Source of the DNA: a virus | IMG/VR virus record: IMGVR_UViG_3300046559_000735 | Location: 1 to 27,971 of that record | DNA length: 27,971 nt | Strand: one strand, 5' to 3' | Shown here: one piece after another, positions 7,989 to 16,018 of the stretch | Numbering within the stretch: position 1 is the first letter of the stretch | Layout: each line of letters opens with the position of its first letter | Program-made: the position numbers and the translations under genes | The notes under the pieces: model-generated | The model's database searches: none | The model's input: only the letters and a program-made list of their open reading frames with translations | What the model was told of the DNA's origin: nothing

Positions 7989-9598
7989 GGGAACCCCGAA
8001 ACGCCAGTGCAGATGTAGCTGATTCTATACGTTCCCGGCGTTGTCAAAGAGCCTGCGCCCGTTGACCAGTTAAAGTTCGATTCTGTAACTGAATGATTTG
8101 CAAGAAAATGCGTAGTGGTCGCTGGCCACGCCTGGGGATTGGGAAAGCTCGCGGCCCCATCCGGCCGTAAGATACATACACTGTCATACTGCCCCACATT
8201 GTCGCCATAGGTCAAGTTTATCGTGCCCGTACTAGCTGGAGCGGCTCCCGTCACGACGGTAAAGTTTCCGGAGCGGCTAGTCGATCCAGAACCTATAGTA
8301 ACTACCGCGCCCGTCCCGAAACCAGTCACAGCAACTGTGGGCTTACCCAACGGCGAATAGAGGCCACCATCTTGATCCCAACCAGCCGAACTTCCGGGAA
8401 AGAAAGTAGAAAGGCCGCCGATTGTCTCAATCGTACTATTGCTCTGCGCCTTATACCGTATGCCTGTAACGGCACCGCAGCCTGAAAAACTTACGAAGTT
8501 AGAGCTCTCATAGATGACGCCGTTCTGTCCAACCTGTGCAAACGCACCGCTAAAACCAGGAGTCCCCACACACGACACCACTTTAGCTACTTCGGTAAAT
8601 TCAATGTGCCCGCCTAGGATAGCGGCTTCGTGGTTCACGGCGCTACCTGAGATGGTGTAATTTGAGTTTACGATGATTGTGGAACCGAACTCAGCGTGCA
8701 TGTGATCCGCTGCAGTCGTGGTAAAATTTACGTCGTCGTTGATACTGATGATCCCGCCACTCTGTGGGAAAACGGCGTTTCCTCCTGACGAGCCAATCGT
8801 CATCTTAGCGATACCCAAGTAACAACCATGCCCTGCGACTAAAGTTTCTCCCGCAGAGGTCACGGTCGTTGTGCCGGAAGAAGCACCTGTGATAAGGATA
8901 TACTCCGGAACGACTGAGCCAATAGCTGTACCTGCGGCCGGCCCTGAACACGAGATCGTACCTGAGTACGTACCTGCAGCAAGGCTTATGGTTATCTGGT
9001 TAGCCTTGCCGTTGTAAAGTGTGAGGGCATGATTGAGTGCATATTGCGCGGTTAGGCATGGAGCCCCAACCAAACAATCCCCTGTATCGGTTCCACCTGT
9101 AGTGACGAATAGAGTTGTTGGCGCGTTCAGTACCGACAAGCCGCTATCCTGTACCAGTGTGCCGCTGGTGTTGTTGAAAGTTAGGATATGCCCGATAGTT
9201 GAGCTGTTCGGACCAAGTATGTTGCCCTGCCCGGTGCCAGGATAGTCAGAAAGGCTGCCATTCACGTTAAACGTGAGGGGCAGCGTCGAGGCGCCGCCGA
9301 AAGACCCCCACGTCACAAGTCCGTGACTCGCATCAATACCAAGACATAGCTGATGATATCCTGCTGTAGTCAGGGCATCATTTATGCACATGCCTTTGCC
9401 TGAGGCATCTGTTACGCTGAACGGGTTAAGTCCTTTACCGAGGTTATCTCCCAGGACTCCTCCAGGATCACCAACCGCATGATCCTGTGTCCAGCGCGAT
9501 ATACTGCCGGGAGTTACCGCGCCGTTCTGTCGAACAGCCTGTTGCCCCCACGAGGCGCTGGTCCAAAACAACGCCAGGAGAAAAGCTAGCCGTTTCAC
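7985..9598 (-). CDS. Exported, cysteine-rich tail-fibre-like protein with beta-helix-like core
   Basis: This 537-residue protein starts at a GTG overlapping the upstream stop (AAGTGA). It begins with a Sec-type signal peptide: KR, then LAFLLALFW, then SASWGQ, with likely cleavage before a Gln. The mature part is Gly/Ser/Thr-rich and beta-rich. A segment around residues 155-330 (GDCLVGAPCLTAQYALN, ISLAAGTYSGTISCSG) is typical of phage parallel beta-helix proteins. There are 10 cysteines, all after the signal peptide. It is encoded between capsid-associated small genes and the adaptor genes, a common place for a tail appendage. No enzymatic motif was recognised. The export signal is unusual for a virion part. 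Confidence 0.7.
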   Translation of the reverse strand: MKRLAFLLALFWTSASWGQQAVRQNGAVTPGSISRWTQDHAVGDPGGVLGDNLGKGLNPFSVTDASGKGMCINDALTTAGYHQLCLGIDASHGLVTWGSFGGASTLPLTFNVNGSLSDYPGTGQGNILGPNSSTIGHILTFNNTSGTLVQDSGLSVLNAPTTLFVTTGGTDTGDCLVGAPCLTAQYALNHALTLYNGKANQITISLAAGTYSGTISCSGPAAGTAIGSVVPEYILITGASSGTTTVTSAGETLVAGHGCYLGIAKMTIGSSGGNAVFPQSGGIISINDDVNFTTTAADHMHAEFGSTIIVNSNYTISGSAVNHEAAILGGHIEFTEVAKVVSCVGTPGFSGAFAQVGQNGVIYESSNFVSFSGCGAVTGIRYKAQSNSTIETIGGLSTFFPGSSAGWDQDGGLYSPLGKPTVAVTGFGTGAVVTIGSGSTSRSGNFTVVTGAAPASTGTINLTYGDNVGQYDSVCILRPDGAASFPNPQAWPATTTHFLANHSVTESNFNWSTGAGSLTTPGTYRISYICTGVSGFP

Positions 9599-9936
9599 TT
9601 CTTCATCCTCGCTGGCGCCCCGTCAGGCTTCGGTTCGCGACGGCGCGTATTAAACCCTGGTACGAAGTCCTTCTCCCACCCGTCCTCAAGATTCATATCT
9701 TCGATAGGATTCATCGAGGCTTCGTTAGTGGCAAGACGCGCCTGCTCAAGACCTATCATGGCCTCAGCTTCCTCATCAAGGGGCTCCATCTCGAGTGTCG
9801 GCCACTTCACTTTGTAGGGTGTGCCATCGCCGACGATGGTGCCTTTCTGCTCACCGAGCTGATCGTTCTCTTTATCGCCGGGCAGCCAATGATCGCCTTC
9901 GAGATAATGTGCGGATAAGAGACGGTACTTAGCCAT
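9595..9936 (-). CDS. Small MAKYRLL-type protein, 113 aa, unknown function
   Basis: The protein opens MAKYRLLSAHYLEGDHWLPG and contains VGDGTPYKVKWPTLEMEPLD. Its N-terminus is paralogous to the upstream 136-residue protein (MARYRLLAPHVIDGVYLL). From memory, such YRLL...VGDGT starts occur in small phage proteins encoded next to capsid genes. A clear ribosome-binding site, AAAGGAG, lies upstream of the ATG. The C-terminus is Lys/Arg/Pro-rich. It may be a head decoration or completion protein, but no role can be assigned from sequence. The stop overlaps the GTG of the exported fibre-like gene. Confidence 0.75.
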   Translation of the reverse strand: MAKYRLLSAHYLEGDHWLPGDKENDQLGEQKGTIVGDGTPYKVKWPTLEMEPLDEEAEAMIGLEQARLATNEASMNPIEDMNLEDGWEKDFVPGFNTRRREPKPDGAPARMKK

Positions 9937-9937
9937 G

Positions 9938-10348
9938 TCAGGCTCCTTTGACGTAGGGTATCAGCGGGTCATTCGGAGATACCGAACCTGTATGAGGCGC
10001 CCAATAGTGATCTGGCGGCGCACATGGCATGTTCGGCTCTGAGCAACACCCTGACGGAATCTCACGTGTGGGATGAGGCTGTGGCGGGTTCCACGTCATC
10101 GGCCGCCCCATATTCTCAGGTCGGTTCAAAAGAACCGGGGAGCCGTCGATGTGACGGCCCCCCGGCAACGACTCGGCCGTAATCGCCATGCGCCAGTCCC
10201 AACACCGCATCGACTTAACGCGGCTGACTGCATCATCATCGAGCGGGTCCATATCGGGAGTTGGCAACAGATCTCCATCTACCACAGCCCCCGACAGCAG
10301 GTAGACTCCATCTATCACGTGCGGCGCAAGAAGGCGATAACGGGCCAA
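9938..10348 (-). CDS. Small MARYRLL-type protein, 136 aa, TTG start
   Basis: The start codon is TTG. It is chosen because TGAGGAG lies 7-8 nt upstream and because the resulting N-terminus, MARYRLLAPHVIDG, lines up with the neighbouring paralogue. After the shared ~20 residues the two proteins diverge. This one has LPTPDMDPLDDDAVSRVKSM and a Pro/Cys-rich C-terminal half (SGCCSEPNMPCAPP). The four clustered cysteines could bind metal or form disulfides, which is speculation. It sits just downstream of the capsid cement region, so a head-associated role is plausible. Confidence 0.7.
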   Translation of the reverse strand: MARYRLLAPHVIDGVYLLSGAVVDGDLLPTPDMDPLDDDAVSRVKSMRCWDWRMAITAESLPGGRHIDGSPVLLNRPENMGRPMTWNPPQPHPTREIPSGCCSEPNMPCAPPDHYWAPHTGSVSPNDPLIPYVKGA

Positions 10349-10363
10349 GTCGTGTCTCCTCAG

Positions 10364-10765
10364 TTAGGGTTTCGCGACGGGTTTCGGTGTGGCGGGCTCG
10401 GGGCCAGCGTCCTGTTTGAGCTGAGCCAGCTCCCGTTCCTGCATCGGCGTTCGGGAAGGCAAGCCCTCCAGAAGCGCGATTCGGTCCAGCACATCTTGTG
10501 GAACGGCCACCTCGCGCCGTCCCTTGATAGGCCAGTCCACACCACGCTCCTTCGCCTGCTCCGCGCTCACCGGCTCCGCAGCTCGTTCGGCGGCTTGTGC
10601 CTCTTCGAGCGCCTTGCGCTGTGCAGCTCGCAGCGCCATTTCAGCCTCGAAGTTCTTCACCGCCTCGTTTTCGTCAGGGACCGACACCGGCTGTGGTACG
10701 ATAAAGACCGGAGCAGGTGCCGGCGCGTCCGGTGTGGCCGCTGCAGCTGGTTTTGTGGTTTCCAT
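10364..10765 (-). CDS. Pro/Ala/Glu-rich helical protein, 133 aa, unknown
   Basis: The ATG at 10765 (METTKPAAAA) is chosen over a longer frame beginning at 10813 because AAGGAGAG lies directly upstream and the longer version would read through a 35-bp palindrome. The sequence has an Ala/Pro N-terminus, then a charged helical region (NFEAEMALRAAQRKALEEAQAAERAAE), then VDWPIKGRREVAVPQDVLDRIALLEGL and a Pro-rich tail. No family is recognised. Position right after the capsid and cement genes suggests a head-associated or assembly protein. Confidence 0.7.
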   Translation of the reverse strand: METTKPAAAATPDAPAPAPVFIVPQPVSVPDENEAVKNFEAEMALRAAQRKALEEAQAAERAAEPVSAEQAKERGVDWPIKGRREVAVPQDVLDRIALLEGLPSRTPMQERELAQLKQDAGPEPATPKPVAKP

Positions 10766-10779
10766 GGTTGCTCTCCTTC

Positions 10780-10814
10780 GATGTACATGAATGGACGGTC
10801 CATACGTGTACATC
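10780..10814. promoter_or_regulatory. 35-bp near-perfect palindrome, copy A, between cement gene and next gene
   Basis: The outer arms are GATGTACA and TGTACATC (8 bp, perfect). The inner arms are ATGGAC and GTCCAT (6 bp, perfect) around one central G, with a 3-nt unpaired stretch on each side. It overlaps the cement-gene stop codon and lies 14 nt before the next start. A second copy with the same length and spacing is at 27368-27402. It could be a protein-binding operator or an RNA hairpin at the 3' end of the cement gene message. Confidence 0.75.
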
Positions 10815-11310
10815 AGTTGTTAATAGTGATACCCGGCGGATAGCTGATTTGGTCCTGCCGATCCAGCACAATCGCGCCGAATATCGTCCCTGTCGAATGG
10901 GTTCCGGCCGTGACGTACTGCAGCCGCAAGAACCGCGGCAATGCCTGTGCTGCCGTGGGTGCAAGCTCGGTCGGCAACAAAATGCGTGGCAGGTCGATTG
11001 CGAGGAGCAACCGGCCAGCGACCAGCACCGCTTCGAGCAATGTCCCTGTCGTAATCATCGTTGTGTACGAACCAGGGTTCCCGGTTCCGTCATCCGGGGC
11101 ACCCTGAATCTGTACCTCCAACGACGTACCCACGGTGAACGTCGCTGTGACAAGGATGAGGACTTTGAGCGCCGGATCATCCCCGATGCCCATATCACGG
11201 GCATTAAGGAGGTCGAGCACATTCGTGCTCTGCTGCGTCCCGGTAGTGGGAGTATCCACATTGACGGCGCCTGCCGTGCCTGTGAATTGAAGGGCTCCAT
11301 CTAAGATCAT
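10813..11310 (-). CDS. Capsid cement/stabilisation protein, Bbp16-like
   Basis: The 165-residue protein has a jelly-roll-like, beta-rich composition, with LDLLNARDMGIGDDPALKVLILVT, GTSLEVQIQGAPD, LLLAIDLPRILLP and PRFLRLQYVTAGTHSTGTIFGAIV. These segments match the family of capsid cement proteins exemplified by Bordetella phage Bbp16 (comparable in role to epsilon15 gp10), as recalled from those families. It is placed immediately downstream of the major capsid gene, as in those phages. The start ATG is preceded by AAAGAGGAG. The stop codon is inside the 35-bp palindrome, which may limit or process downstream transcript. Confidence 0.8.
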   Translation of the reverse strand: MILDGALQFTGTAGAVNVDTPTTGTQQSTNVLDLLNARDMGIGDDPALKVLILVTATFTVGTSLEVQIQGAPDDGTGNPGSYTTMITTGTLLEAVLVAGRLLLAIDLPRILLPTELAPTAAQALPRFLRLQYVTAGTHSTGTIFGAIVLDRQDQISYPPGITINN

Positions 11311-11335
11311 GACCTATCTCCTCTTTGCGCGGCGG

Positions 11336-12379
11336 TTAGGTGATACGGGCTTCGGTGTTCAGGATCGCGTCAACAGTACGGATCGGAACTCCACGGAAGG
11401 TCGTTACAACCTGTCCTTGGAACTCTTCCATCCGCAGCAAGACGTTCGTCTTGTTCATCGCCTGCAAATCCAAGTAAGTACGAAGCACACGATTGCAGTA
11501 GATGACTGTGCGGCCCATTTGTCCCTGAATCGTTGGGGCATCCGAAGTCTGCACACCAGACATCATTGGCGAGGCTGTCGGGAGACGATACAGCCCACGA
11601 ACAAGGCCATTGATCAGATTTGCTGCCGACGCACCGTTCAGCAACGTAACGTCGATGTTACACAGCCGCACGGTATAACGCCAATCCCGAAGGGTGAGAC
11701 CGATCTCCCATTTGAAGTGGTCTCGATAAGCCTGATACGTGTTCAGGGCGGCATCTTGGACCGGCCATTCACCCATATCGCGGTGCTGCAACCCGGTAAT
11801 CTTCCCCTTCGGGAAAATGCCGTGTAGCGTCTGAGCACCCCACGTCGCGATCCACAGCGATGTATTCGTAGAGCCGGTCCCGCCCATGTCGATAACCTGT
11901 ACGGCGGTCTGTGCCGTCGCAGCCGTTACCGTGTTGTAGCGCGGGGCAAGACCCATGAACCGTTCCGGGTTCACGCCAGTATTCCCGTACACCAAGGTGG
12001 TCGCCACCTGCTGGTTCATACCTTCCAGAAAGGCCGTGACCTCCGACATACGGAACTCGGCGGTGTTTCCATTCAGATCGGCGATGTCTTTATCGACGAC
12101 CGAATAGACCTCCAAGTTTCCGCAGGTATCCACGATCGGCGCTGTCGTGGATTTGGCGTTCGGCACGCCATAGTTCAACAGGCGCCACGTTGCCTGTGGG
12201 AGACCTGTCCGCACCGTGGTTTTATGCCCGGTCGGCAGATTGCCCTCGACCACCAACATGTCGAGCAGAATCTCGTTTGTCTGCGAGAGCAGCTCGACAA
12301 TACTGGCGATTTTGTAATCATCGTCAAGTCGTTTCGCCCAGTCCGCGTAGGTCAGGGCGGTTGCACCAAGAGTTGCCAT
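11336..12379 (-). CDS. Major capsid protein, gp7/Bbp17-like (HK97 fold)
   Basis: The 347-residue length is close to the ~335 of epsilon15 gp7. The N-terminus TALTYADWAKRLDDDYKIASIVELLSQTNEILLDM is characteristic of this capsid family. It is followed by PQATWRLLNYGVPNAKSTTA, FLEGMNQQVATTLVYGNTGVNPERFMGLAPRYN and a C-terminal FRGVPIRTVDAIL. This would form the shell of the head. A strong ribosome-binding site, AAGGAGA, precedes the ATG. It is flanked by the scaffold gene upstream and the cement gene downstream, the usual order. Confidence 0.93.
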   Translation of the reverse strand: MATLGATALTYADWAKRLDDDYKIASIVELLSQTNEILLDMLVVEGNLPTGHKTTVRTGLPQATWRLLNYGVPNAKSTTAPIVDTCGNLEVYSVVDKDIADLNGNTAEFRMSEVTAFLEGMNQQVATTLVYGNTGVNPERFMGLAPRYNTVTAATAQTAVQVIDMGGTGSTNTSLWIATWGAQTLHGIFPKGKITGLQHRDMGEWPVQDAALNTYQAYRDHFKWEIGLTLRDWRYTVRLCNIDVTLLNGASAANLINGLVRGLYRLPTASPMMSGVQTSDAPTIQGQMGRTVIYCNRVLRTYLDLQAMNKTNVLLRMEEFQGQVVTTFRGVPIRTVDAILNTEARIT

Positions 12380-12390
12380 TTAACGTCTCC

Positions 12391-13059
12391 TTAGAGCTTC
12401 GGACCTCCGGTGTGGGGCCCATCTTGACCGTAGATCGCCTGAGCAAGGCCCGGACGAGTGTTACTCAGTGAGCCGTCTTTGCTACGAGCGGCTGGGTCGC
12501 CCGAAACCGATCCGCCCTCTGATAGGCGCTGCGCCCACCGATAAAGAGTGCGAACTACTGCCGGGTTGTTTCCAGCTCCCGTAAGATTGAGGGCTTCACG
12601 GAACTTCGGGTCTGAAAGCTCTGCGTTATCAAGCACCTTTGATACTGTCTGCTTGACCTCATCGAGTTTAGCCCCGCCGATTTCAGGGTCACCTTTTATC
12701 TCGGTGACCCAGTCCGTCTGCTGTTTATCCCATCCACCATAGAGTTTGTCCATGTTCGTTTTCATGGCGGTCGCCGCAAGTTCGACCATCTTCTGTGCTT
12801 GCGGTCCAGTTAGACCCGGAATCTCTTTCGCGATGTTCTTGAACTCATCGAACTGTTCGCCAGCCTCGAACCCCTCAGGAAGCGTGAGCTTTTCCGGGTC
12901 GAAGGCGTCGGGTGGCGGCGTGTCGCCACCGAGCAGCGAAGCGTCCGGCTTCTGATCGTCGTCCGCCGTGCTAGGCGGCGTCGGCTCCGCTGGTATCGTC
13001 GATACTCCCCCGCTCTGTGTCGGTCCCGGCGGAGTCTGAATCGGGGCTGGATCTGACAT
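12391..13059 (-). CDS. Scaffold-like head assembly protein
   Basis: This 222-residue protein is acidic with a Pro-rich N-terminus, then KLTLPEGFEAGEQFDEFKNIAKEIPGLTGPQAQKMVELAATAM and a charged helical region (DPEIGGAKLDEVKQTVSKVLDNAELSDPKFREALNLTGAGNNPAVVRTLYRWAQRLSEGG). The pattern LPEGF..., a GLTxxQAQ helix and a C-terminal NNPAVVRTL block is familiar from podovirus capsid-assembly scaffolds encoded just before the capsid gene. The ATG has GAGAG upstream and lies inside the end of the Bbp19-like gene, with an overlap of 89 nt. Confidence 0.8.
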   Translation of the reverse strand: MSDPAPIQTPPGPTQSGGVSTIPAEPTPPSTADDDQKPDASLLGGDTPPPDAFDPEKLTLPEGFEAGEQFDEFKNIAKEIPGLTGPQAQKMVELAATAMKTNMDKLYGGWDKQQTDWVTEIKGDPEIGGAKLDEVKQTVSKVLDNAELSDPKFREALNLTGAGNNPAVVRTLYRWAQRLSEGGSVSGDPAARSKDGSLSNTRPGLAQAIYGQDGPHTGGPKL

Positions 13060-13336
13060 TGTGCTCTCTCAACATTGTTAGGTACAGGTCGGGGGCAGCT
13101 TCCGTGAGGTCTGCACCGAGGCGCAAACCGATGTTCCGTTCGCCTTCAGCGAAGGCCATTGTGAGGGCGTTGTGGGCGAAGGATGTGGAGTATATGTGGC
13201 AGGACGCAAGGAGGTCATAGATGTACTCACGGCCGCTAGGCTCAGCCATAAATCGGGCCAGACGCTCAAGCTGATCGCGTCGCTTGATGCGCGCTTCGCG
13301 GCGCTGCTGTCTGACAATGCGTGGTTCATCTGACAT
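12971..13336 (-). CDS. Bbp19-like phage protein
   Basis: The 121-residue protein contains REARIKRRDQLERLARFM, then PSGREYIYDLLASCHIYSTSFAHNALTMAFAEGERNIGLRLGADLTEAAPDLYLTMLRE. This matches the Bbp19-like domain of Bordetella phage BPP-1 and many podovirus head modules (RR-rich helix, SGR, F/S, EG-RN-GL, P-LY). Its role is not known to me. It always lies between portal and scaffold, as here. The last ~28 residues (Ser/Asp/Thr-rich) are encoded in the region overlapping the scaffold gene. GGATGAG precedes the ATG. Confidence 0.85.
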   Translation of the reverse strand: MSDEPRIVRQQRREARIKRRDQLERLARFMAEPSGREYIYDLLASCHIYSTSFAHNALTMAFAEGERNIGLRLGADLTEAAPDLYLTMLREHNVRSSPDSDSAGTDTERGSIDDTSGADAA

Positions 13337-13337
13337 C

Positions 13338-15026
13338 TCATCCTACGTTTTCGTTGCCGAGGATCATTTGCAGTGCATTCTTCCCGCCGCCCACGTCGGT
13401 ATTTGATAGTGTCTCAGCACCCTGCGCCGCCCCCATTGCGGCCTGCCCGGCTTGTGCCATTTGCTGCGCCTGTTCGCGCTGCGCTGCGATAGCCTGCGCA
13501 TCTTTGGTTGGCACGATTATCTTCGGTGACACGCCGAGGGCATCACCGTACTCGTCCATCGTTTCGTAGGCGTCGAGCTTGTCCAGCACCGTGGGCACGA
13601 CGCCGGCCAGCGAACCGGCAAATCCCCAAATCTTCTCTATGGCAGCTGTCGCGAGCCCGCGCTGCGCCATCGCCAACATAGAGATGTAATCTACTTGGAT
13701 GTGAGTGGGGAGGCCGCGAAGTTTCGCTGGAGGTGGGGGCAAGAGACGCCCTCTCCACATAATTCCCCAGACTCGGTCGATAGCCTTGCTAAGCCCTTCA
13801 CCAAGTATTCGCTCAAGCACCGGACCGAGCAATACCAGTTTCTCTTCGCGTCTGGCATCAATCTCAGTGGCCGTCCGCACAGTTTGCAGGTCAGTAATGC
13901 CTGTGAAGAGATCGTTGTGGAAGGTGATCTTGAGGCGCTGCTGGATTTCACGAATATCCTCCTTCATCTCACCTATCGGGGGCATGACGGTATAGAGGGG
14001 CTTTGCACCAACGCGCGAGTTGTCAAGACCGGCTACGTAGGTCCACCCGCCCGGCAGCATCGAGGCTGGCTGGTTTTTTAGCTGCACATCAGCGATCATG
14101 GGTGGGTTTACCATCTTGTCGATAGCCTGCGCCTTCCGTCGCGTCTCCTGCTGCAGCTGCTTTACGTCGCCGAGAGCATCCATGCCGGGGCTTCGACCGT
14201 AGGGGTCATTTGCCACCACGTCCCACCGGGGAACCATCCCAGGCCACTCGAAGAAGCCTTTCGCGCGGAGTATCCTGTCCTTCGGTGAGCCCCACTCCCA
14301 GTACACTTCCCTAAACGGGAAGCTACTCGAAACCACGTCGTTATATCCTTTGTTGGGCTCGATAACGTGCATTATGAGTTTTTCTCGGGTAGATGAAGCT
14401 GACATACCTGGGTTCGAGGTGTTAACGGATTGTTGCACATCTGGACCGGCGTTGTCAACCCCAAACATATCAGCTATTTGCTGATGTGTCATCGTGAACT
14501 CTCTGGCAAGAACATTCGGGTTGAACTTCGCATCAAGCTCCACAAAATACTCACCGGCGCATGGATTGAAACAGTGAATTACATTCTCGAAATCCTCATA
14601 GATAATGATGACGGCAGTACCGAACACGACGAGGTCGAAGTACATAACCGCCATCGCGGTGTAGAAATTCGACTCCGCAAAGACCCGCATCATGCGTTTC
14701 TCGCACTCAGAGAGCCAAATCGAGACCTCTGGATCGTCCTCAGCGTTCTCGATCTTGAGTTTGAACCAGGGCCGCGTAGGTGAAGTGATCCCTGCCATCA
14801 TACCCGCCGCAAGCGTGCGCGCGGCGAGTGTTGCTGTCGAGTCCACGATGTTGTAGTTGATAGGTGACCCTCGATTTGCTTGGTTGGCAACCACGAGCCA
14901 CCGATAGCGGCGGGGAAGAATGTAGTCGGAAAGCTCGCGCCAGTGCAGCCACCAACTATAGCGGCGGATACGCATACCCCCCACCTTGCCGTCAAGGTGC
15001 GTGCGTAGATCTTCTACACTGGACAC
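13338..15026 (-). CDS. Portal protein (head-to-tail connector)
   Basis: The 562-residue product carries classical features of the head-to-tail connecting protein family: an N-terminal RYSWWLHWRELSDYILPRRYRWL, DSTATLAARTLAAGMMAGITSPTRPWFKL, VVFGTAVIII, then EVYWEWGSP, GFFEWPGMVPRWDVVANDPYGRSPGMDAL and QQETRRKAQAIDKMVNPPM. The C-terminal ~70 residues are Gln/Ala-rich. It forms the dodecameric DNA gate of the head. The start is GTG (MSSVEDLR), 10 nt after the stop of the preceding gene and with only a weak ribosome-binding site, so coupling to the upstream gene is likely. Confidence 0.93.
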   Translation of the reverse strand: MSSVEDLRTHLDGKVGGMRIRRYSWWLHWRELSDYILPRRYRWLVVANQANRGSPINYNIVDSTATLAARTLAAGMMAGITSPTRPWFKLKIENAEDDPEVSIWLSECEKRMMRVFAESNFYTAMAVMYFDLVVFGTAVIIIYEDFENVIHCFNPCAGEYFVELDAKFNPNVLAREFTMTHQQIADMFGVDNAGPDVQQSVNTSNPGMSASSTREKLIMHVIEPNKGYNDVVSSSFPFREVYWEWGSPKDRILRAKGFFEWPGMVPRWDVVANDPYGRSPGMDALGDVKQLQQETRRKAQAIDKMVNPPMIADVQLKNQPASMLPGGWTYVAGLDNSRVGAKPLYTVMPPIGEMKEDIREIQQRLKITFHNDLFTGITDLQTVRTATEIDARREEKLVLLGPVLERILGEGLSKAIDRVWGIMWRGRLLPPPPAKLRGLPTHIQVDYISMLAMAQRGLATAAIEKIWGFAGSLAGVVPTVLDKLDAYETMDEYGDALGVSPKIIVPTKDAQAIAAQREQAQQMAQAGQAAMGAAQGAETLSNTDVGGGKNALQMILGNENVG

Positions 15027-15036
15027 TGGCTATGAC

Positions 15037-16008
15037 CTACGGCTGTGGATCAGGGTCTTCATGGCCGCGTGTGGCCGGGCCACTAACGATGTCCCGAAGG
15101 TTGCTGAGTACCCCCGTCGCCTCGTCGAGCAAAGCTCCGATCTCTTCGATCATCGCAAGCGGTTCGTTGGTCGGCTGCGGGGTCGGCTGCGGGGTCGGCT
15201 GCGGGGTCGGCTGCGGGGTCGGCCCAGGAGTAGCACTCCCAAACGGGTCGTCATTCGTAATCTTCACGCCGTTTAAGGCGTCCCTCATGTCATTCCACGC
15301 TGTGCTCTTTCCTGTCAGAATCCTGTAGTTCTCGGCCAGCGTCTTGCCGCCTGCCTTGGTTATCTGGTCGATGGTGTAGTTGAGGGAAGTCATCCATGAC
15401 AGATAGACCATGCCACAACCGATTGAGGGGTAATCCTGATCGGTGCCCTGATCTTTGTCGATCCAGTTTGGCCGCCCTGCCAGATACCACGACGGGGCCG
15501 ATGTGAACGCGGCGAGCGCTCCATTCGGCCCTCCCGAAACGGCTTCGGCCAGCCACCGTGATAGCGCCTCGCCTCCCGAACCGCCGCAGTTCCACCCCTT
15601 CCCTTGCGCCCCCATAAACGCCTCGGACAGCTCCGCCTCGTAGAGGCCAATGACTATCGAAGAGTTACCGAACGCGGCGTCGATGTAGAGGGTGCCGCCA
15701 GTCTGAAAGTCACAGCCGTAGTGGTACGCACCCGCCGTGCCGTTAGTAGTGCTACCGTCGATCGCCGCCACGACAGCGATGATTGGTTTCCCGGCAATGC
15801 CGAACCACGTCGCAGTCTGCTCGAATACCTTCTGCGCGACTGCGAGTAGAGCCTTCGCGTTGGCAAGTCCTGGAGCACCAAGACTCGGATCGTAGTAAAC
15901 GGTCACGTCGGTAGTCTTGCCGACGAGTTCTGTTGGGAAGTCGAAAGGCTGATCGGCTGCGTTGTGGGGCGGCGTGATGGTCTTGCCGGGAAGCGTAAGA
16001 ACTCTCAT
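15037..16008 (-). CDS. 323-aa protein with secreted-hydrolase-like domain and PTPQ linker, unknown
   Basis: Residues ~35-225 form one domain: VTVYYDPSLG, KPIIAVVAAIDG, GAYHYGCDF, LYEAELSEAFMG, GWNCGGSGGEALSR, YLAGRPNWID, YPSIGCGMVYLSWM and GKTLAENYRILTG. I recall similar order and motifs in uncharacterised secreted bacterial proteins, where the helix before SExFM carries a His-Glu pair. Here the position reads Ala-Glu, so any metal-dependent activity may be lost. After it comes a PTPQ repeat linker (~residues 261-280) and a short acidic helical tail. No signal peptide is present. It is encoded between the lipoprotein and the portal. The function is unknown. AGGAGA precedes the ATG. Confidence 0.65.
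   Translation of the reverse strand: MRVLTLPGKTITPPHNAADQPFDFPTELVGKTTDVTVYYDPSLGAPGLANAKALLAVAQKVFEQTATWFGIAGKPIIAVVAAIDGSTTNGTAGAYHYGCDFQTGGTLYIDAAFGNSSIVIGLYEAELSEAFMGAQGKGWNCGGSGGEALSRWLAEAVSGGPNGALAAFTSAPSWYLAGRPNWIDKDQGTDQDYPSIGCGMVYLSWMTSLNYTIDQITKAGGKTLAENYRILTGKSTAWNDMRDALNGVKITNDDPFGSATPGPTPQPTPQPTPQPTPQPTNEPLAMIEEIGALLDEATGVLSNLRDIVSGPATRGHEDPDPQP
15169..15216. repeat. Four perfect 12-bp tandem repeats encoding Pro-Thr-Pro-Gln linker
   Basis: The unit GGTCGGCTGCGG (plus strand) is repeated four times without change, with a degenerate fifth copy following. It keeps the reading frame, so copy-number change would only alter linker length. Confidence 0.95.
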
Positions 16009-16018
16009 GCTATTCTCC

